A DNA stretch of 64,000 bases from Lewinellaceae bacterium (lineage in GTDB: Bacteria > Bacteroidota > Bacteroidia > Chitinophagales > Saprospiraceae): positions 1-64,000 of the forward strand of contig JACJYE010000007.1 of the NCBI GenBank assembly GCA_020636255.1. Direction: 5' to 3'. Below, piece by piece: positions 8,170 to 16,916 of the stretch (position 1 is the stretch's first letter; each line of letters begins with the position of its first letter). The translations under genes were made by a program, and so were the position numbers. Below the pieces are notes generated by a model. The model made no database searches and was not told the DNA's origin. It saw only the letters and a program-made list of their open reading frames with translations.

Positions 8170-9595
8170 GGGCGCAGTTGTGATTTGTCCCCCTGGATCA
8201 ATTTCATTTTGTAAAGTTTTCCATGACAATATCCCATCGTTTAGCCAGGAGCGCCGCCCGCAGAAAATATAGCTTCTCCACCACCTGTTTGTCCCAGAAT
8301 GTCGAAGCATTTTTGAAACGCAGGTTGATAACGCGGCGGATAGCCGATTCAATAATGCCGCTGCCGCACATCAGTTTGGCCTGCTCAAATTCCGCATAGC
8401 GGGATTTATCCTGGTGCTTTTCCAGGTAATTCAGCCACCGGTTGACGATTTTCCGTAGTTTGAATACAGCCCGGCAAGCCTCGACGATAAGCCCAGCGTT
8501 CCGTTCCACAGCCAGCTTTTGAACTGCTGCAAATAAGCATTGCGCTGCGTTTTGCCCACCCGTTGGGGCATTTGCTCCACCTATGGACATATTGCGAGGC
8601 ATGGTAATAGTCGAGCGTTCCACAATGCGTGCTTCAGGGACTTCCAGGCTCAACAGCACTTGCTTAACATTATTCCATATCCAGGGAGCGCCATCTGCTA
8701 TAATCTGTACCTGTTGGGCTTTTTGCTATATGGAGCCGCTTCAGATAGCGCTCCAGCAAAGCCAGCACATCAGCTTCGAAAAACGGCACCCATAAATGGG
8801 TAATTCGTTGCGCTGAGGCTGCCCATTTCATCCAGCACATCGATGACGAATAGCTTCGGCTCACACCAGGCAGTTTGGTAAGTGGCATTCCCCGAATCGT
8901 TATAGTTGTCATCATAGCTTCGGGTGCGCGTCCACTTCCATCTATGGAGATCACTACCCGCTTACCTCCAGCGTCTCGCCTGGGCGGGCGATTACATTTT
9001 CTTCGCCCGATTCAAAACAATGGTTCGCCAGGCGGTTGGTAATATCCGCACGGAACTCAGGCATAGCTGTACGCCAAATTTGCCCAGTGCCTGGTGGTAT
9101 CTCGACGAGGTATAATGCAGCGCAATAGCCTACTCTGTCATATAATGCCGGGCTGGTACATCGATGATATTCAATGGACAGCCAGTAATTGCTTCTACAT
9201 TCCAGCCTTTTCCAGGATGCTTGACATAAGGGCTTTGAACTTCAACCTGCTTACCAGTGGCTATTCGCAGCTAAAGTAGTACTTCAATCTTGCGCCCGCA
9301 TGCCTCTTGCGCCACCAGTTGATCAACAATTTGAAGGCTGCCTCCGGCAGCAACTGCTCGCTGATAAAATCGTAAAGCCCATGCATGCAGCTCATAGCCT
9401 CCTTTTCATAGGCATGCAGTTGCCCAGCTCTTAACAGCTCCGCCCATGCCTTTAGCTGTAGATGACGTTTTCTTCAATGAACTTCTGATCTTTGATAGGC
9501 GGTGAGGTGCGACATTTTTGGTTTAAGCACCCTAAAGATGCTCAATCCTCGCCACCTTTGTATTTCAAGCCCGGGGACAAATCACAACTGCGCCC
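8170..9595 (-). mobile_element. ISKra4-like insertion sequence with 23-bp perfect inverted repeats
   Basis: 1426-bp element. Perfect 23-bp terminal inverted repeats at 8170-8192 and 9573-9595 (outer bases GGGCGCAGTTGTGATT..), flanked by a 9-bp duplication ATCCGACAC. Its only gene is a badly frame-shifted transposase on the minus strand, so the copy is dead although its ends are perfect. Family assignment to ISKra4-like rests on the C-terminal GSGIIESAIRRVINLRFK..FWDKQ segment recalled from that group and is not certain. Confidence 0.85.
8204..9520 (-). pseudogene. Degenerate transposase of the ISKra4-like element
   Basis: Reads right to left through several frames. Recognisable pieces in order: MSHLTAYQRSE near 9510, KAWAELLRAGQLHAYEKEAM near 9450-9390, ISIDGSGRAPEA near 8950, DEMGSLSATNYPFM near 8830, ADGAPWIWNNVKQVL near 8700-8650, and the C-terminal GSGIIESAIRRVINLRFKNA to the stop at 8204. 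In-frame stops and frameshifts separate them. The DGSGR and GSGIIESAIRR blocks suggest a DDE transposase. No single intact frame covers more than about 150 codons. Confidence 0.8.
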
Positions 9596-9703
9596 ATCCG
9601 ACACATTAAAACCGGATGCCTCGCTTTTGGGAATATAGCATTGAGTAAAAGCATAAGTGCCGAAAAAGAATAGAATCAAAAGGGTTGGAAATAGTTTTTT
9701 CAT
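9596..9703 (-). pseudogene. 5' end (signal peptide) of the interrupted secreted-protein gene
   Basis: From ATG at 9703 the frame reads MKKLFPTLLILFFFGTYAF-TQ, a clear signal peptide, then CYIPKSEASGFNVSD up to the target duplication. Beyond it lies the IS. Joined to 8160 downwards the frame continues VSD-YQTSLNQ without a break. Without the IS the gene would start 176 bases downstream of the recombinase stop. The present fragment reads into the IS and stops near 9548, so only a short leader can now be made. Confidence 0.85.
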
Positions 9704-9752
9704 TTTTTGTTTTTTATTATTTTTTTATTTAATGACATCGAACTAATGCCTC

Positions 9753-9809
9753 ACGCAATAGCGACTAACCAAAACCCGCATTGCACCTTTCACTTAGCTC
9801 CTATTGCGT
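9753..9809. repeat. Palindrome next to the recombinase gene (possible first recombination site)
   Basis: Arms ACGCAATAG (9753-9761) and CTATTGCGT (9801-9809) with a 39-base centre, between the recombinase stop (9880) and the start of the first cargo gene (9703). It is simpler than the palindromes at 802, 2224 and 5752 and lacks the CCGCC/GGCGG core. Its position is where an integron would have attI or the first attC; this role is inferred only from position. Confidence 0.4.
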
Positions 9810-9879
9810 TAATATCCGCTATGTGCGCCCGGCCGTTCCCAAATATACCTCAAAACCTCAAAACCAACAATGTCACCCA

Positions 9880-10770
9880 TCAAAAATCCATATCATCGAT
9901 CGGGCTTTTCACCTTCGCCCAACCAGTATGAGTAATGTGCGTGTAAATTTCCGTCGTCTTGCTGCTCTCATGCCCCAGCAATTCCTGGATATACCTGAGG
10001 TCCACGCCCTTTTCCAGCATGTGGGTAGCAAAAGAATGCCGTAAAGTATGTACCGTAGCATAAGGATTTATCCCGGCCCGTTCCTTTGCGCGCGTAAAAA
10101 TGGCTTGTACGCTGCGCGGGCTGTATTGCCCACCGGTTTGCCCCTCGAAAACCCACTCCACCGGTTGGTATACCTGGATATAATGCTGTAAACGCTCCCA
10201 AACCTTTGGCGACAGAATCGTACAGCGGTCTTTCTTGCCTTTCCCGCCGTATACAAAAATACGCTGCTGGCCCGGCTGTAGGCCCGCCAGGCGAAGTTGC
10301 GTCAATTCTCCCAGGCGAAGGCCGGCAGAGTAAATGAGCATCAGAATGCACTTGTGCTTGAGATTATCGACGGCCCTGAATAAACGGGCAACTTCTTCTT
10401 CCGTCAGCACATGCGGCAGCTTGTGCGCCTTTTTCGGGCGGATCAAGAGGCGTACCTTTTCCTCTTGCCCCGCCGTTTCGGCATAATACATCTTGATTGC
10501 ACTGAGTATCTGGTTCTGATGGGACTCTGTTATGTTCTTGGTATTGATCAAATGGACAATGTAAGCGTCAATTTGCTGCCGGGTAATTTCCTTTGGATCA
10601 ATACGATCGTAATGCCTGATAAATTTACGGAAGCAATTAAGGTAAGTTTTTAACGTACGCCAGCTGTACCGCTTCAGAAGTAGCACCTGTTCCAGTTTTA
10701 CCACTTCCGCTTCATAGCGGGCTCGGGACTCAATCGCCGGCAGTTTTTTTCTTGGAGCGGGCGCTTCCAA
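9880..10770 (-). CDS. Tyrosine recombinase, IntI/Xer-like, probably 5'-truncated
   Basis: 296 aa with all tyrosine-recombinase residues: R152 (SAGLRLGEL), K177 (GGKGKKDR), H241-xx-R244 (HTLRHSFATHM), H267 (LLGHESSKTTE), Y276 (IYTH). The N-terminal SAM-like core-binding domain is at about 22-105. The C-terminus VKSPIDDMDF resembles the RSPLD tail of integron integrases, but the extra IntI-specific helix before HTLRH is absent. The only start is TTG at 10770; no ATG precedes the conserved core. From memory, Bacteroidota relatives have about 100 more N-terminal residues, so this copy may be shortened. Upstream lies a direct repeat/palindrome (10816-10841). It may act on the palindromes to its left; unproven. 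Confidence 0.88.
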   Translation of the reverse strand: MEAPAPRKKLPAIESRARYEAEVVKLEQVLLLKRYSWRTLKTYLNCFRKFIRHYDRIDPKEITRQQIDAYIVHLINTKNITESHQNQILSAIKMYYAETAGQEEKVRLLIRPKKAHKLPHVLTEEEVARLFRAVDNLKHKCILMLIYSAGLRLGELTQLRLAGLQPGQQRIFVYGGKGKKDRCTILSPKVWERLQHYIQVYQPVEWVFEGQTGGQYSPRSVQAIFTRAKERAGINPYATVHTLRHSFATHMLEKGVDLRYIQELLGHESSKTTEIYTHITHTGWAKVKSPIDDMDF

Positions 10771-11097
10771 TCGTTCCGGCAGATCTTCCGGCGGCTGAAA
10801 AGTCCAGACGGAAATAAACGTTTGTAACCGTTTGTAAACGGGTAAGCTAAGGTGTTGGCTTTGGGGTAGCAGGTTACAAGTTACACGTTTAACGTTGCAA
10901 GGAACCGCAGCGCCTCCGCCTGAAACCCACCGGAGAGACGAGGTGAACGCCTGCTAACCTGGAACCCTGGAACCCTGAACCCTGAACCCCACCAGGGCGC
11001 CGAGGTGAACCTGGGCCCTCCGGCCTCATAACCTTTCGAAGCGCTACCCCGCCTCCCCCTTTTTCCGTACCTTCCTTCCCAAAACCGATCCTTCGCC
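10771..11097. other. Intergenic with short repeats at the island border
   Basis: No gene. At 10816-10841 lie two direct copies of CGTTTGTAA, the second forming the palindrome CCGTTTGTAAACGG (10828-10841). These could bind the recombinase or regulate its gene. At about 10957-10995 there is a short tandem stretch (CTGGAACCCTGGAACCCTGA type) of a kind also seen near 57600. The sequence changes from AT-rich (island) to GC-rich (host) across this interval. Confidence 0.5.
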
Positions 11098-14000
11098 ATG
11101 ATGAAACCAACAAGCATCGCCTTCACCTTAATTGTTGCTTTTACACCATTTCTAAACTTCGGCCAAACCGCTCCGCCCGCTCCCTTCGGCGCCACCCCTT
11201 CCGAACGGCAGCTCGGCTGGCACGAGCTCGATTATTACGCCTTTGTGCACTTCAACATCAATACCTTCTCCGATATGGAATGGGGCCACGGCGCCGAAAA
11301 CCCGGCCATTTTCAACCCCACCCAACTCGACTGCCGGCAGTGGGCGCGGGTGTGCAAGGAGGCGGGCATGAAGGGCATCATCATCACCGCCAAACACCAC
11401 GACGGCTTTTGCCTGTGGCCGTCCAAATACACGGAGCACAGTGTCAGGAACAGCCCCTGGCGCAACGGGCAGGGCGACCTGCTGCGCGAGCTGTCCGACG
11501 CCTGCCGGGAGTACGGCCTGAAAATGGGCGTTTACCTCTCGCCCTGGGACCGCAACAACCCCATCTACGGTACGCCGGAGTACAACGAGTATTTCAAAAA
11601 GCAGCTCACGGAGGTGCTCACGGGTTATGGCGATATCTTCGAAGTGTGGTTCGACGGGGCGGTGAGCGAAGAATTTAAGGGCAAACAGATCTACGACTGG
11701 CCGGGCTTTATCGGCACGGTGCGGAAATACCAGCCCAGGGCCGTCATCTTCAGCGATGCCGGGCCCGACATCCGATGGGTGGGCACCGAGCGCGGCTTCG
11801 CCAACCCCACCAACTGGTGTACCCTCAACCGCGACGACTACTACCCCGGCACGCCGCGCTACCTGGAGCTGCGCTCCGGCAATAAGAACGGCACGCACTG
11901 GCTGCCCGCCGAAGTCGACGTCTCCATCCGCCCGGGCTGGTACTACCATGCCGATGAGGACGACAGGGTGAAATCGGCCGAGCACCTGGAGCTGATCTAC
12001 TACAACAGCGTAGGCCGCAATGCCAACCTGCTGCTCAACCTGCCCGTCGACCGCCGCGGGCTGGTGCACGAGAACGACGCCAAAGCCCTGATAGAGCTGC
12101 GCCGCCGCCTCAACGCCACCTTCGCCAGCGACCTGGCCGCCGGCGCTACCGTACAGGCCGCCGGCAGCCGTGGCAAGGGCTTCGAAGCACAACGGCTCAC
12201 CGACGGCGACAACCATACTTACTGGGCGGCCGAAGATGGGGTAAAACAAGCTACTCTGGAAATTACCCTGCCTCAACCCCAAACCTTCAACGTGGTGGAA
12301 CTGCGCGAATACCTGCCCCTGGGGCAACGCATCGAAGCAGTGGCGGTGGAAGCCTGGCTGGATGGGAGTTGGGAAAAGGTGGGCGAGGCCACTACGGTGG
12401 GCAACCACCGCTTCATCCGCATCCCGCGTATCACGACGGACAGGCTGCGGATACATATCTCGGCCATGGCCTGCCCCGCGCTGTCTACCCTGGCCCTCTA
12501 CCACCGGCCCCACGACAACTACCTGCTGGAATCCAAAAAGGAATTTGAAGATCGTATGGCGTGGTGGCGCGATGCCGGCCTGGGGATGTTCATCCACTGG
12601 GGCGCCTACGCGGTGCCGGGCGGGGTGTACAAAGGCAAGGAAGTCAGCGGCGTCGGCGAATGGATCATGTCCACCGCCCATATACCGGTGGCGGAGTATG
12701 AACCCTTCGCCCGGCAGTTCGGCCCGCAGCAGTTCGACGCCAAAGAATGGGTGCGCATCGCCAGGGATGCGGGCATGAAATACATCGTCATCACCTCCAA
12801 GCACCACGACGGCTTCTGCCTCTGGGACAGCAAGGTGACGGATTACGACATCATGGATACCTCGCCTTTCAAACGCGATATCCTCGAAGAGCTGCGCGAT
12901 GCCTGTGACGAGGCAGGCATCAAGCTTTGCTTTTACCATTCTATTATGGACTGGCACCATCCCGACGCACAGGGCAAGGACTACGGCAACGCCAACCCCA
13001 ATGGCCCGGATTTCGCTTCCTACTGCGAAAACTACCTCAAGCCGCAATTGAAGGAGCTGATCGAAAACTACAACCCGCACGTCCTCTGGTTCGACGGAGA
13101 GTGGATCCCCGAGTGGACGGAAGAGCTGGGCAAGGGCCTGTACCAGTATGTGCGCAGCCTGAAGCCGGACATTATTATCAACAACCGCATCGGCAAAGGG
13201 CGGCAGGGCATGCAGGGCATGAACCGGGAGCCCGACGACGTGGGCGACTTCGGCACCCCCGAACAGGAGATCCTCGACTACGGCACGGTGGAACTCGACT
13301 GGGAGTCGTGTATGACCATGAACGACAGCTGGGGTTTCAAGCAGCACGGCCACAACTGGAAATCCGCCGAAACGCTGATCCACAACCTGGTGGATATCGC
13401 CGCCAAAGGTGGCAACTATCTGCTGAACGTAGGCCCCACGCCCGAAGGGCTCATTCCGGCCGCCAGCGTAACGCGCCTGGCGGAGATGGGCGAATGGATG
13501 CGTATCAACGCGCCGGTGGTGTACAACAGCCGCATGTGGCTGCAGTACAAGGAAGGCGACGGCATCCGCTACACGCTGGGCGCCGACGGCTACGTTTACG
13601 CCACCTGCCTGAAGTGGCCGGGCGAGGTGCTGCAACTGAAATACGTGCGCCCGCAGGAGGGTTCCACTATCGAGCTGCTGGGCTACGACAAGCCGCTGGC
13701 CTGGTGGTTCAGCCCCCGCGACGGCCTGGCCATCCAGCTGCCGGCGGAGCTTCAGGAAGCGCCGAACAGGCCCTGCCGCTACGCCTGGGCCTTCCGGATG
13801 AAGGCCTCCTTCCCGGAGGTGGCAGCGGCGCCTACCTTCCACTCGCACGGCAAGGAGATTGAAGGCCTGGACATTTTTGCCGAAAGCACCGAAGTAGAAT
13901 TCCACTCGGAAACCCCGGGCTCAACCATATACTATACCCTGGACGGCAGCCAGCCTATGGAGGCTTCCATGATCTACGAAGGGCCGCTTACCATTTTCAA

Positions 14001-14544
14001 AGCCCTCGAATTGAAGGCCATCGCCGTGAAGGACGGCCTCGTGAGCAGCCCGGCAAGCCGGGCCAGCTTCCGCAAGTCGCGGTTCAACAACATCAGCCTC
14101 CTGCACCCCTATTCCGGGAAATACGACGGCGGCGGCCCCCTGGGGCTGCTCGACGGCCTGAACGGCTCCACGGCCTTCGCCGACGGCCGCTGGCAGGGCT
14201 TCGAAGGCCAGGATTTCCAGGCGGCCCTCGACCTGGGCAAAGTGCAGCCGGTAAAACAGGTGAAAGCCACCTTCCTGCGCGACATCGGCGCCTGGATCTT
14301 CGCGCCGCAGTGGGTGCAGATCGAAGTATCGGACGACGGGAAAAACTACCGCACAGTGCAGCATACCAGCCTGCCTCCCGCCCAGCCCGGCGACGAGACG
14401 GAGGTGCTGAGCTTCGGGTTCAAAGGCGACGTACAGGCGCGCTACGTGCGGGTTACGGGCAAAAATGTGGGCCTGTGCCCGGCATGGCACTCCGGCGCCG
14501 GCGGCAAGGCCTGGGTATTCGTGGATGAGGTAGTGGTAGAATGA
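11098..14544 (+). CDS. Secreted double-GH29 alpha-L-fucosidase
   Basis: 1148 aa with signal peptide (about 1-22). First GH29 catalytic domain about 38-340 (AKHHDGFCLW at 98-107; candidate nucleophile D186 in VWFDGA). Then an F5/8C-like beta-sandwich, about 345-470. A second GH29 domain covers about 482-840 (GMFIHWGAY at 496-504, SKHHDGFCLW, candidate nucleophile D666 in LWFDGEW), then an all-beta region. A chitobiase-type module with STIYYTLDGSQP and a C-terminal F5/8C module follow. GH29 enzymes release alpha-L-fucose from glycans. Two complete catalytic domains in one chain are unusual and suggest different linkage preferences. No SusCD genes are nearby. Start may be 11098 or 11101 (ATGATG). 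Confidence 0.93.
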   Translation: MMKPTSIAFTLIVAFTPFLNFGQTAPPAPFGATPSERQLGWHELDYYAFVHFNINTFSDMEWGHGAENPAIFNPTQLDCRQWARVCKEAGMKGIIITAKHHDGFCLWPSKYTEHSVRNSPWRNGQGDLLRELSDACREYGLKMGVYLSPWDRNNPIYGTPEYNEYFKKQLTEVLTGYGDIFEVWFDGAVSEEFKGKQIYDWPGFIGTVRKYQPRAVIFSDAGPDIRWVGTERGFANPTNWCTLNRDDYYPGTPRYLELRSGNKNGTHWLPAEVDVSIRPGWYYHADEDDRVKSAEHLELIYYNSVGRNANLLLNLPVDRRGLVHENDAKALIELRRRLNATFASDLAAGATVQAAGSRGKGFEAQRLTDGDNHTYWAAEDGVKQATLEITLPQPQTFNVVELREYLPLGQRIEAVAVEAWLDGSWEKVGEATTVGNHRFIRIPRITTDRLRIHISAMACPALSTLALYHRPHDNYLLESKKEFEDRMAWWRDAGLGMFIHWGAYAVPGGVYKGKEVSGVGEWIMSTAHIPVAEYEPFARQFGPQQFDAKEWVRIARDAGMKYIVITSKHHDGFCLWDSKVTDYDIMDTSPFKRDILEELRDACDEAGIKLCFYHSIMDWHHPDAQGKDYGNANPNGPDFASYCENYLKPQLKELIENYNPHVLWFDGEWIPEWTEELGKGLYQYVRSLKPDIIINNRIGKGRQGMQGMNREPDDVGDFGTPEQEILDYGTVELDWESCMTMNDSWGFKQHGHNWKSAETLIHNLVDIAAKGGNYLLNVGPTPEGLIPAASVTRLAEMGEWMRINAPVVYNSRMWLQYKEGDGIRYTLGADGYVYATCLKWPGEVLQLKYVRPQEGSTIELLGYDKPLAWWFSPRDGLAIQLPAELQEAPNRPCRYAWAFRMKASFPEVAAAPTFHSHGKEIEGLDIFAESTEVEFHSETPGSTIYYTLDGSQPMEASMIYEGPLTIFKALELKAIAVKDGLVSSPASRASFRKSRFNNISLLHPYSGKYDGGGPLGLLDGLNGSTAFADGRWQGFEGQDFQAALDLGKVQPVKQVKATFLRDIGAWIFAPQWVQIEVSDDGKNYRTVQHTSLPPAQPGDETEVLSFGFKGDVQARYVRVTGKNVGLCPAWHSGAGGKAWVFVDEVVVE

Positions 14545-14665
14545 CGGGTTTAAACGCCACCCCCCTTTTCCTTGTTAAGAAAATGCGTATCTATTCAGCA
14601 TCATGGCGATTTGCCTCAGGAGTATTTTAGCCCGCATGATGAATAGTAAAGAAAAATCCAAAACG

Positions 14666-15352
14666 ATGAAAAGATCCATTCTCCTCACCGGCGCTTCAGG
14701 GAACCTGGGAGGTACGGTGCTCAAGGGCCTTACCGACGCAGGTTATCACGTGCTGGCCACTGCGGGCTCGCCGGATGGCGCCGAAGCGCTTCAGAGCGAC
14801 ACCGTTGACGCTGTGGCGCTGGACCTCACCGACGAAGCGCTCGTACAGGCGTACATCCGCAGTATTAGCGCCAATTGGGATATCACTGCCGCCATACTGC
14901 TGGTGGGCGGCTTCATGCCCGGCAAGATCACCGAAACCGACGGCGCAGGCCTGCGCAAAATGATCGCCCTCAATTTTGAGACTGCCTTTTACCCGGTGCG
15001 CGAGCTGCTTCCCGTTTTTGAAAAAAGAGGCGGCGGACAGTTCATCCTCATCGGAACCCGCCCGGCGCTGGAGGCGAAGGAAGGCAAGAACCTGGCGGCT
15101 TATGCCCTCTCCAAAGGGCTGGTGTTCCAGCTGGCGGAGCTCGTCAATGCCTATGGGAAGGGCAAGGGTATCGACGCCACCGTTATCGTGCCCAGCACCA
15201 TCGACACGCCTGCCAACAGGAAGGCGATGCCGGATGCCGGCCATTCCAAATGGGTGAGCCCTCAGGCCATTACGGATGCCATGCTCTACGTGTTGTCGGA
15301 TTCCGGACGACAAATGCGGGAAAGTGTCCTGAAATTGTACCACGAATCCTGA
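14666..15352 (+). CDS. Short-chain dehydrogenase/reductase
   Basis: 228 aa from ATG at 14666 (MKRSILLTGASGNLGG); upstream in-frame ATGs at 14636/14639 would add a non-conserved leader. Rossmann glycine motif TGASGNLGG at 8-16, and the catalytic YALSK (YxxxK) near residue 145. Cytoplasmic NAD(P)-dependent oxidoreductase of unknown substrate. It follows the fucosidase by 121 bases and precedes the Msr gene by 30 bases; a joint transcript with msrBA is possible. Confidence 0.88.
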   Translation: MKRSILLTGASGNLGGTVLKGLTDAGYHVLATAGSPDGAEALQSDTVDAVALDLTDEALVQAYIRSISANWDITAAILLVGGFMPGKITETDGAGLRKMIALNFETAFYPVRELLPVFEKRGGGQFILIGTRPALEAKEGKNLAAYALSKGLVFQLAELVNAYGKGKGIDATVIVPSTIDTPANRKAMPDAGHSKWVSPQAITDAMLYVLSDSGRQMRESVLKLYHES

Positions 15353-15382
15353 CTACCTAACTTTTAACCAAAACCACGGCCC

Positions 15383-16486
15383 ATGAAGACGAAACATATT
15401 GCTTTGTTTCCCCTGCTTTTAGCCTTTTTCCTGCTGCCGGCATGCGCACAGCAAAGCAGCAAGGAAAACCTGACGGAATTCCCGCCGGTGATCACCGACC
15501 CGGCCCATTATAACGAGCTCACACCCAAGGAAGAGCGCGTGATCCTGCACAAGGGCACGGAAATGGCCTTTTCCGGCGCTTTCCACAACTACAAGGAATC
15601 GGGCACCTATATCTGCAAGCAGTGCAACCAGCCCCTTTTCCGCTCCGACGACAAGTTCAACTCCGGCACCGGCTGGCCCAGCTTCGACGACTTTATCCCG
15701 GGTGCAGTGAAAGAGATACCCGACGCCGACGGCCAGCGCACGGAGATCGTCTGCTCCAATTGCGGCGCGCACCTCGGGCACGTGTTCTTTGGGGAGGGTT
15801 TTACAAAAAAACAGGCCCGCCACTGCGTCAATTCCGTCAGCCTCGACTTTGTGCCGCTGTTCAATGACGCAGAAAAGGCGCAGCATCCCGATAACGGCAT
15901 ACAGCCCCTGTCGGAATACATCAAGGGTAAGGGGTATGAAAAATACGAGCAGGCCACTTTCGCCGGCGGCTGCTTCTGGTGCACCGAAGCCTCCTTCGAC
16001 CTGCTGCAGGGCGCCGTCGACGTCATCAGCGGGTATTCCGGGGGGAAGAAAGACTACCCCACCTATGAGGAAGTCAGTAGCGGCACGACCGGCCATGCCG
16101 AGTCGGTCGCCATCTTCTACGACCCCGCGGTGATCAGCTACGAGACCCTGCTCCACGCCTTTTTCATCGCCCACGACCCCACCCAGCTCAACCGGCAGGG
16201 CCCCGACGTAGGCACGCAGTACCGCTCGGCGATCTTTTACCACAACGACGCTCAGAAGGCCAGCGCCGAAGCCTATATCAAGGAGTTGGAGCAGTCCGGA
16301 AAATACGACAAACCGATCGTAACGGAAGTGGCGCCCTACACCAACTTCTGGGTAGCCGAAGATTACCACCAGGACTACTTCCCCAACCACCCGGAGAACC
16401 CCTATGTGCAGCGGATCAGCAAGCCCAAGGTGGAGAAGGTCAAAAAGGCATTTCCCGATATCCTGAAAGATGGCCACGGCCAATAA
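15383..16486 (+). CDS. msrBA: Peptide methionine sulfoxide reductase MsrB-MsrA fusion, lipoprotein
   Basis: 367 aa. A lipobox (LLPAC, Cys21) indicates membrane anchoring outside the cytoplasm. The MsrB domain (about 40-160) has zinc pairs C78/C81 and C124/C127 and the catalytic Cys148 in RHCVNS. The MsrA domain (about 190-345) has GGCFWC with Cys197. The pair repairs both R and S epimers of methionine sulfoxide in envelope proteins. B-then-A order is the reverse of the MsrA-MsrB order in many pathogens' fusions. Downstream is the 76-bp tandem repeat. Confidence 0.95.
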   Translation: MKTKHIALFPLLLAFFLLPACAQQSSKENLTEFPPVITDPAHYNELTPKEERVILHKGTEMAFSGAFHNYKESGTYICKQCNQPLFRSDDKFNSGTGWPSFDDFIPGAVKEIPDADGQRTEIVCSNCGAHLGHVFFGEGFTKKQARHCVNSVSLDFVPLFNDAEKAQHPDNGIQPLSEYIKGKGYEKYEQATFAGGCFWCTEASFDLLQGAVDVISGYSGGKKDYPTYEEVSSGTTGHAESVAIFYDPAVISYETLLHAFFIAHDPTQLNRQGPDVGTQYRSAIFYHNDAQKASAEAYIKELEQSGKYDKPIVTEVAPYTNFWVAEDYHQDYFPNHPENPYVQRISKPKVEKVKKAFPDILKDGHGQ

Positions 16487-16822
16487 CCCGTACCTCCGGC
16501 CTTCCGGCCGGAGTAGCTGCTTTTCTCAATGCTCCAATCGAAAGATTGGAGATACGGTTAGCCCCGTACCTCCGGCCTTCCGGCCGGAGTAGCTGCTTTT
16601 CTTAATGCTCCAATCGGAAGATTGGAGATACGGTTAGCCCCGTACCTCCGGCCTTCCGGCCGGAGTAGCTGCTTTTCTTAATGCTCCAACCGGAAGATTG
16701 GAGATACGGTTAGCCCCGTACCTCCGGCCTTCCGGCCGGAGTAGCTGCTTTTCTCAATGCTCCAACCGAAAGATTGGAGATACGGTTAGCCCCGTACCTC
16801 CGGCCTTCCGGCCGGAGTAGCT
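16487..16822. repeat. 76-bp tandem repeat, four full copies and one partial
   Basis: Copies begin at 16487, 16563, 16639, 16715 and 16791 (exact 76-base period). Each holds two hairpins: CTCCGGCC..GGCCGGAG and CTCCAATC-GAAA-GATTGGAG, with only a few base changes between copies (TCGAAA/TCGGAA/CCGGAA). The last copy decays after 16822. It starts at the msrBA stop codon region. There are no variable spacers, so it is not a CRISPR array. It could act as a terminator or mRNA-stabilising structure, or be an expanding minisatellite. Confidence 0.95.
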
Positions 16823-16916
16823 AACCCTTCTCCAACCGGAAGAGCCTGTCCCGGCTGGCTGGGATTGGAGGTACGGGAAAACAATTTTTCAAAACAAAAC
16901 CCACAATCACTGTATC

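Noticed and set aside
8204..8352. Start of a 720-residue protein at ATG 8352
   Set aside because: These codons belong to the C-terminal region of the IS transposase in another frame; the native gene begins at 9703.
11152..13905. 917-codon open frame on the minus strand opposite the fucosidase
   Set aside because: It is the antisense of a clear GH29 gene in GC-rich DNA; its translation is low-complexity Val/Ala/Gly/His-rich with no domain. Similar mirror frames at 15419-16483, 56357-57475 and 38033-38956 were rejected for the same reason.
16487..16822. Tandem repeat considered as a CRISPR array
   Set aside because: The whole 76-base unit repeats with no unique spacers, and no cas gene is near.
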